Shown: one piece after another, positions 59,344 through 64,000 of the stretch
Layout of the letters: every line of letters begins with the position of its first letter
How positions within the stretch are numbered: position 1 is the first letter of the stretch
Assembly (NCBI GenBank): GCA_963557075.1
Contig: CAUWDA010000001.1
Coordinates: 62,001-126,000 of the forward strand
Source of the DNA: Flavonifractor sp963557075
GTDB lineage: Bacteria; Bacillota; Clostridia; Oscillospirales; Oscillospiraceae
DNA: 64,000 bases
Reading direction: 5' to 3'
Notes under the pieces: generated by a model
Told to the model about the DNA's origin: nothing
The model's database searches: none
The model's input: the letters and a program-made list of their open reading frames with translations, nothing else
Translations under genes and position numbers: made by a program

Positions 59344-60783
59344 ATGAAGCTGAATGAAGTGCTGACGGGGGTGGAGCTCACCGCCCGGCACGTCCAGGAT
59401 GTGGAACTTTCAGGGATATGCTACGACACCCGGGACATGATCCCCGGCTGCCTCTTTGTGGCGCTGCCGGGCTATAAGACCGACGGACACAAGTTTATTC
59501 AGACCGCCCTGGACCGGGGAGCGGCGGCGGTGCTCTGCCGCCGTCCCCCGGAGGGGGAGGGCCCCTGGGTGGTGACAGCCGATCCCAGAGCCGCCCTGGC
59601 GGCGGTATCAGCCAACTGGTTCGGCCATCCGGCGGAGGAGCTGACTATGGTGGCCGTGACGGGTACCAACGGCAAGACCACCACCACCTACCTGCTCAAG
59701 GCCATGCTGGAGGGGGTGCTGGGGGCCAAGGTAGGGCTGATCGGCACCAACCAGAATATGATCGGGGAGACCGCCCTGCCCGCCAGCCGCACCACCCCGG
59801 AGTCCTGGGAGGTGCAGAAGCTGCTGCGGCAGATGGCGGACGCCGGGTGCAGCCATGTGGTGATGGAGGCCTCCTCCCACGCCCTGGCGCTCCACCGGCT
59901 GGACGGCATCCGCTTCGCGGCGGGCATCTTTACCAACCTGACCCAGGACCACTTGGATTTTCACGGCACTATGGAGGCCTATCGGGCGGCCAAGGGGCGG
60001 CTGTTCCGCCAGTGCGGCACGGCGGTGCTCAACCTGGACGACGAGGCGGGCCGGTACTATGCCCAGACAGTCCCCTGTCCGGCATTTACCTACTCCGAGC
60101 GGAGGGACGAGGCGGATCTGACCGCCAAAAACCTGCGGCTCTTTCCCGACCGGGTGGAGTTTGAGGCGGTGACCATGGAGGCCATCGCCCGGGTACGGCT
60201 GCCCATCCCCGGCGGCTTCACCATCTACAACGCGCTGGGGGTCATCGCCTGCGGCCTGACCCTGGGCCTGCCGCTGGGACAGATCGCGTCCTCCCTGGCC
60301 GGGGCCAGGGGGGTGAAGGGCCGGGTCGAGGTGGTGCCCGTGCCGGCGGACTACACGGTGCTCATCGACTACGCCCACACCCCGGACGCCCTGGAGAACA
60401 TCCTCACCACCGTTCGGGATTTCACCGGGGGACGGGTGATCTGTCTCTTCGGCTGCGGGGGCGACCGGGACCGGTCCAAGCGGCCCCGGATGGGGGCCAT
60501 CGCCGGGCAGCTGGCCGACGCAGCGGTGCTCACCTCCGACAATCCACGCACCGAGGAGCCGGAGGCCATTATCCGGGATATCCTGGCCGGTATGGCGGGG
60601 ACAGGGGCGGAGCGCCATGTGGAGCCCGACCGGCGGCGGGCCATCGCCCTGGCCCTCTCCCTGGCCCGGCCGGGGGACACCGTGGTACTGGCGGGCAAGG
60701 GCCACGAGACTTATCAGGAGATCAATGGCGCGGTCCGTCACCTGGACGAACGGGAGGAAGTGGCCGCCTTTTTCGCAAAATAG
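59344..60783 (+). CDS. murE: UDP-MurNAc-tripeptide synthetase MurE (meso-DAP type)
   Basis: A 479-residue Mur ligase. The ATP loop is 'GTNGKTTTT' (from residue 107), and the substrate-selecting motif is DNPR (399-402), which marks addition of meso-diaminopimelate rather than lysine. It makes the tripeptide precursor of peptidoglycan. ATG 59344 gives the usual 'MKLNEVL' start; the longer frame overlaps the pbp gene out of frame. murF does not follow. Confidence 0.95.
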   Translation: MKLNEVLTGVELTARHVQDVELSGICYDTRDMIPGCLFVALPGYKTDGHKFIQTALDRGAAAVLCRRPPEGEGPWVVTADPRAALAAVSANWFGHPAEELTMVAVTGTNGKTTTTYLLKAMLEGVLGAKVGLIGTNQNMIGETALPASRTTPESWEVQKLLRQMADAGCSHVVMEASSHALALHRLDGIRFAAGIFTNLTQDHLDFHGTMEAYRAAKGRLFRQCGTAVLNLDDEAGRYYAQTVPCPAFTYSERRDEADLTAKNLRLFPDRVEFEAVTMEAIARVRLPIPGGFTIYNALGVIACGLTLGLPLGQIASSLAGARGVKGRVEVVPVPADYTVLIDYAHTPDALENILTTVRDFTGGRVICLFGCGGDRDRSKRPRMGAIAGQLADAAVLTSDNPRTEEPEAIIRDILAGMAGTGAERHVEPDRRRAIALALSLARPGDTVVLAGKGHETYQEINGAVRHLDEREEVAAFFAK

Positions 60784-60902
60784 CGGCGCAACTTTGTTGC
60801 TTTTTGGAGTGGAATCCGGGGCGTTTCTGTGATAAAATACCTCGTTAGTCCATTCCTGCGGACAAAAATCGAGCTGTAAGAGGCTTTGGAGGTTCAAAAG
60901 AG
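60784..60902 (+). promoter_or_regulatory. Gap with possible internal promoter before mraY
   Basis: A small GCAAC/GTTGC hairpin followed by TTTTT (about 60788-60806) could be a weak terminator. TGATAAAAT at 60830-60838 is an extended -10 motif without a clear -35. Together they hint at some independent control of mraY. Confidence 0.3.
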
Positions 60903-61883
60903 ATGTTGAGGATCGTCATCAGCTGCCTGATCGGGTTTGTGGTGGCCGCCCTGGCGGGGCGGATCCTGATCCCCGTGCTGCGGAGCATGAAGGCAGGCCA
61001 GTCCATCAAGGAGATCGGCCCCACCTGGCATATGTCCAAGCAAGGTACCCCCACCATGGGCGGGCTTATGTTCATCATCGCCGCCATTGTGGCGGTAGCC
61101 GCTGTGAGCTGGCCGGATTTTGCCGCCGGCAGGTTCGGCGGCGGCTTTGTACTGGTGTTCGCCCTGGTATTCGGGGTCATCGGCTACATTGACGACTATT
61201 TCAAGGTGAAAAAGCACGAGAACACCGGCCTGACCGCCCCCCAGAAGTTTCTCTTGCAGCTGGCGGCGGCCATCCTGTTCACGGTGCTCATGCGCAACTT
61301 CGGCTACCTGACCCCCGACCTGTACATCCCCTTCTTCAACGTGACTCTGTCGGTGCCCTGGCCCCTGTACATGGCCTTCGCCGCCTTCGTCATGGTGGGG
61401 TGCGTCAACGCCGTCAACATCACTGACGGCATCGACGGCCTGGCCAGCGGCGTCACCATGCCGGTGATGCTCTTCTTCACCGCCGTGGCCTGCTGGTGGA
61501 GCCGCTATGAGCTGGGGATCTTCTCCGCCGCGCTGCTGGGCGGCCTGGCCGGATTTTTGATCTACAATTTCCATCCGGCCAAGGTGTTTATGGGCGATAC
61601 CGGCTCCCTCTTCCTGGGGGGCGCGGTGTGCGGCCTGGCCTTCGCTTTGGATATCCCTCTGGTGCTCATCCTGGTGGGTATCATCTACATTGCGGAAACT
61701 TTGTCTGATATTATACAGGTCGGATACTTCAAACTCAGCCACGGCAAGCGGATCTTCCGCATGGCCCCCCTCCACCACCACCTGGAGATGGGCGGCTGGA
61801 GCGAGGTGAAGCTCTTCTGCGTGTTCACCGGGATCACCCTAGTGATGTGCGTGCTGGCCTTTGTGGGCGTGATGAACCGGTAA
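60903..61883 (+). CDS. mraY: Phospho-MurNAc-pentapeptide transferase MraY
   Basis: A 326-residue polytopic membrane enzyme that forms lipid I. 'KQGTPTMGGLMFI', 'GYIDDYFKV', 'NITDGIDGLASG', 'NFHPAKVFMGDTGSLFLG' and 'MAPLHHHLEMGGWSE' hold the catalytic Asp and His residues. The ATG has GGAGG about 9 bases upstream. Confidence 0.97.
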   Translation: MLRIVISCLIGFVVAALAGRILIPVLRSMKAGQSIKEIGPTWHMSKQGTPTMGGLMFIIAAIVAVAAVSWPDFAAGRFGGGFVLVFALVFGVIGYIDDYFKVKKHENTGLTAPQKFLLQLAAAILFTVLMRNFGYLTPDLYIPFFNVTLSVPWPLYMAFAAFVMVGCVNAVNITDGIDGLASGVTMPVMLFFTAVACWWSRYELGIFSAALLGGLAGFLIYNFHPAKVFMGDTGSLFLGGAVCGLAFALDIPLVLILVGIIYIAETLSDIIQVGYFKLSHGKRIFRMAPLHHHLEMGGWSEVKLFCVFTGITLVMCVLAFVGVMNR

Positions 61884-61919
61884 CAGAGACCCTGCGGGGC
61901 AACGGGAGGTGACAGGACC

Positions 61920-63131
61920 ATGACAAAACGCAGAAGAGACCTGACGGTCATGCAGCAGCTGGCCCGGGGCCCTGTGGATATCCCCTTTCTGATGCTGGTG
62001 GTCATCCTCACCGCCATCGGCGTGGTGGCGGTGTTTTCCTCCTCCTACCCCACCGCCATGAACGAGGGGCTGGACCCCGCCAACTACTTTATCAAGCAGG
62101 CCACCTTCGGCGGCGTGGGACTGGTGGCCATGTACCTGATCTCCAAGATCAACTACCAGACCTTCCGGGGCCTGTCTGTTTTTGTGCTGGGCATCTCTAT
62201 CGTGCTGCTGGTGCTGGTCATCCCCTTCGGCTACGGCCGGGCTACGGTAGGCGCCCAGCGGTGGATCCGCCTGCCCATCATCGGCGGCTTCCAGCCCTCG
62301 GAGATCGCCAAGGTGGGTGTCATCATGTATTTTGCCGCCCGCCTGTCCAAGCGCAACACCGAGAAACGCCGGCGTCTGCCCCCCCGGCACCCCCTCAGCG
62401 GGCTCCAGGCCTGGCTGGACGAGAAGGGTGTGCTGGAGCCCATCCCCTATTTCCTCATCCTGGGGCTGGTGGCGGTGCTGATGCTGATGGAACCCCACAT
62501 GTCGGGCACCATCCTGGTGCTGGTGGGGGGCGCGTCGGTGCTCTTCGCCGCCGGCATCAAGCTCTATTGGTTCATCGGCGGCGGCACAGTGGCCGCCCTG
62601 GGTTTGTGGGTCATCATGACCAAGACCAGCTATATGGCCACCCGGCTGGCCATCTGGAAGGACCCGTGGAACGACGGCATGAACGGCCGGGGCAAGGGCT
62701 TTCAGATCATCCAGTCCCTCTATGCCATCGGCTCCGGCGGCCTGCTTGGGGTAGGCTTCGGCAAGAGCCGGCAGAAGTTCCTCTATCTGCCTGAGTCGGA
62801 GAACGACTACATTTTCTCCATCTGGTGCGAGGAGATGGGGTTTGTAGGGGCGATCATCGTCATCGTCCTCTTCATCCTGCTGGTGATCCGGGGCTACTGG
62901 ATCGCCGTCCACGCCCGGGACCGGTTCGGCGCCCTGCTGGTGGTGGGCATCACCACTCTGACGGCGGTACAGGTCTTTTTGAACATCGCCGTGGTCACCA
63001 ACCTGATCCCCTCCACCGGCATCTCTCTGCCCTTCTTCAGCTACGGAGGTACGGCTCTGATGATCCAGCTGGCGGAGATGGGAATGGTGTTGTCGGTGTC
63101 ACGGCAGATACCGGCGCCCAAACAAGAGTAG
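61920..63131 (+). CDS. ftsW: Peptidoglycan polymerase FtsW
   Basis: A 403-residue SEDS-family protein with about ten membrane helices, which polymerises septal glycan with the class B PBP. 'NYQTFRGLSVF', 'GATVGAQRWI'-type motif (here 'GRATVGAQRWIRLPIIGGFQPSEIAK'), 'SYMATRLAIWKDPW' and 'NLIPSTGISLPFFSYGGTALM' are conserved. It follows mraY directly, with no murD between. Confidence 0.95.
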   Translation: MTKRRRDLTVMQQLARGPVDIPFLMLVVILTAIGVVAVFSSSYPTAMNEGLDPANYFIKQATFGGVGLVAMYLISKINYQTFRGLSVFVLGISIVLLVLVIPFGYGRATVGAQRWIRLPIIGGFQPSEIAKVGVIMYFAARLSKRNTEKRRRLPPRHPLSGLQAWLDEKGVLEPIPYFLILGLVAVLMLMEPHMSGTILVLVGGASVLFAAGIKLYWFIGGGTVAALGLWVIMTKTSYMATRLAIWKDPWNDGMNGRGKGFQIIQSLYAIGSGGLLGVGFGKSRQKFLYLPESENDYIFSIWCEEMGFVGAIIVIVLFILLVIRGYWIAVHARDRFGALLVVGITTLTAVQVFLNIAVVTNLIPSTGISLPFFSYGGTALMIQLAEMGMVLSVSRQIPAPKQE

Positions 63132-63315
63132 AAAGATCCAGGGGGCGGAAGCGCCCCCCTGGATACAAGCCTGCGTGCCGGCAAGACCGGCGGCTTGGCT
63201 CGATACCCCCGGGTTCGCGCCCTGCGTCGCGGGTCGGGCGGTCTTTCCGGGAAGTGAATGCCCGGAAAGACTGCGCTCCAATTTCTTTTGCCCTTTGTAA
63301 GGAGGGGGAACAGAC
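63132..63315. repeat. Structured non-coding tract between ftsW and murG
   Basis: Begins just after the ftsW stop with an ATCCAGGGGGC / GCCCCCTGGAT hairpin, then 'AAGCCTGCGTG' and GC-rich hairpins, and a perfect TCTTTCCGGG / CCCGGAAAGA hairpin with loop AAGTGAATG (63242-63270), followed by CTGCGCTCC. The AAGTGAAT loop and parts of its flanks recall the elements at pycA and uvrC. No duplicated gene end was found here. Confidence 0.45.
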
Positions 63316-64000
63316 ATGAAGATCCTCTTTACCTGCGGCGGTACCGCGGGACATGTGAATCCGGCGGTGGCCCTGGCCCAGATGTTCCAGGCCCGCAACC
63401 CGGGCTGTCAGGTGCTCTTTGTGGGGGCCGACGGCGGGATGGAGACCAATCTGGTGCCCAAGGAGGGCTATGAGATCCAGACGGTGACCATCACCAATTT
63501 TCAGCGGTCCCTGACGCCCGCGGCCATCGGCCACAACGTCAGGACCCTGCTGAACATGAACAAGTCCAAAAAACAGGCCAACGCCATCCTGGACCGGTTC
63601 CGGCCCGACCTGGTGGTGGGGACCGGGGGATACGCCTCCTACCCCGTGGTCAACGCGGCGGCGGCCCGGGGGATCCCCACCGCTGTCCACGAGTCCAACG
63701 CCGTCCCCGGACTGACCACCAAGACCCTGTCCAAGGTGGTGGACGTGGTGATGGTGGGCTTTGAGGAGAGCCGGGACCACTACGACGACCCCTCCAAGGT
63801 GGTGGTCACCGGGACCCCGGTGCGGGAGGACTTCTTCCGCTACAACCGGAAGGAGGCCCGGGAGAAGCTGGGCTTTACCGACGACCGGCCCCTGGTGGTG
63901 TCGGTATGGGGCAGTCTGGGCGCCGGGGTGATGAACGAGCAGATCACCGACTGCATCGTCCGGGCCTGCCGGGCCGGCGCTCCCTGGCGGCACATCCACG
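63316..64000 (+). CDS. murG: UDP-GlcNAc transferase MurG (cut by window end)
   Basis: The first 228 codons of MurG, which adds GlcNAc to lipid I. 'FTCGGTAGHVNPAVALA' is the glycine-rich N-terminal motif; 'GTGGYASYPVVNAAAARGIPTAVHESNAVPGL' and 'VSVWGSLGAGVMN' are also typical. GGAGGGGGAA lies before the ATG. The gene continues past the window. Confidence 0.93.
   Translation, partial: MKILFTCGGTAGHVNPAVALAQMFQARNPGCQVLFVGADGGMETNLVPKEGYEIQTVTITNFQRSLTPAAIGHNVRTLLNMNKSKKQANAILDRFRPDLVVGTGGYASYPVVNAAAARGIPTAVHESNAVPGLTTKTLSKVVDVVMVGFEESRDHYDDPSKVVVTGTPVREDFFRYNRKEAREKLGFTDDRPLVVSVWGSLGAGVMNEQITDCIVRACRAGAPWRHIH

Overview
The window is GC-rich bacterial chromosome. Its content points to a spore-forming lineage of Bacillota, class Clostridia, most like the Oscillospiraceae (Flavonifractor, Lawsonibacter or Intestinimonas type). 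The grounds are RNase J, the sporulation pair yqfC-yqfD, an HPr with both His15 and Ser46, a meso-DAP-type MurE, PadR/HAAS operons, an ECF sigma/DUF4179 pair and sigma-A promoters close to consensus. This assignment is inferred from gene content; there is no rRNA gene in the window.

Layout. 1-7.5 kb: WYL regulator, ArsC-like and DUF1653 proteins, RNase J, the MetNI methionine importer and the rpsF-ssb-rpsR operon. 7.6-8.4 kb: a secreted PepSY protein. 8.8-22.3 kb: a one-strand set of contractile-tail phage genes (terminase, portal, capsid, sheath, tube, frameshifted tail chaperone, LysM protein, baseplate) ending at a terminator. No integrase, repressor, replication, tape-measure, fibre or lysis gene is visible. 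22.3-28.7 kb: one PadR-controlled minus-strand operon holding four tandem copies of a two-gene membrane module, each a HAAS-domain protein plus a membrane-anchored partner. 28.7-33.4 kb: a 2-hydroxyacid dehydrogenase and pyruvate carboxylase. 33.6-40.8 kb: recG, a Cys-rich protein, an ECF sigma/DUF4179 pair, mutY, thymidine kinase and a radical SAM protein. 40.9-50.4 kb: yqfC-yqfD-phoH-(unknown)-ybeY, a RAYT transposase, era-recO, phzF-like, mutS2 and HPr. 51-54.4 kb: uvrC-rsmD-coaD and a coiled-coil protein. 54.7-64 kb: the dcw cell-wall/division cluster mraZ-rsmH-ftsL-pbp-murE-mraY-ftsW-murG, with murG cut by the window edge.

Three layers of repeats stand out. (1) Small palindromes reading GTAGGGGC...GCCC on one strand are scattered through the window. 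They match the layout of REP elements (a GTAG foot plus a hairpin), and a RAYT/TnpA-REP transposase gene is present. Twelve copies form a 44-bp tandem array inside the phage capsid operon, and two lie inside the RAYT reading frame itself. (2) A structured non-coding element of about 150-170 bp occurs next to pycA and twice upstream of uvrC, and each time it is flanked by a duplicated gene end. At pycA the gene's last codons are present twice: a 23-bp identical core is followed by synonymous recoding, as expected if an element brought a replacement 3' end. At uvrC a 254-bp unit carrying the first codons of the gene is repeated. A looser relative sits between ftsW and murG. (3) The four HAAS modules are mosaics, with nearly identical stretches in the cytoplasmic domains and strongly diverged outer domains.
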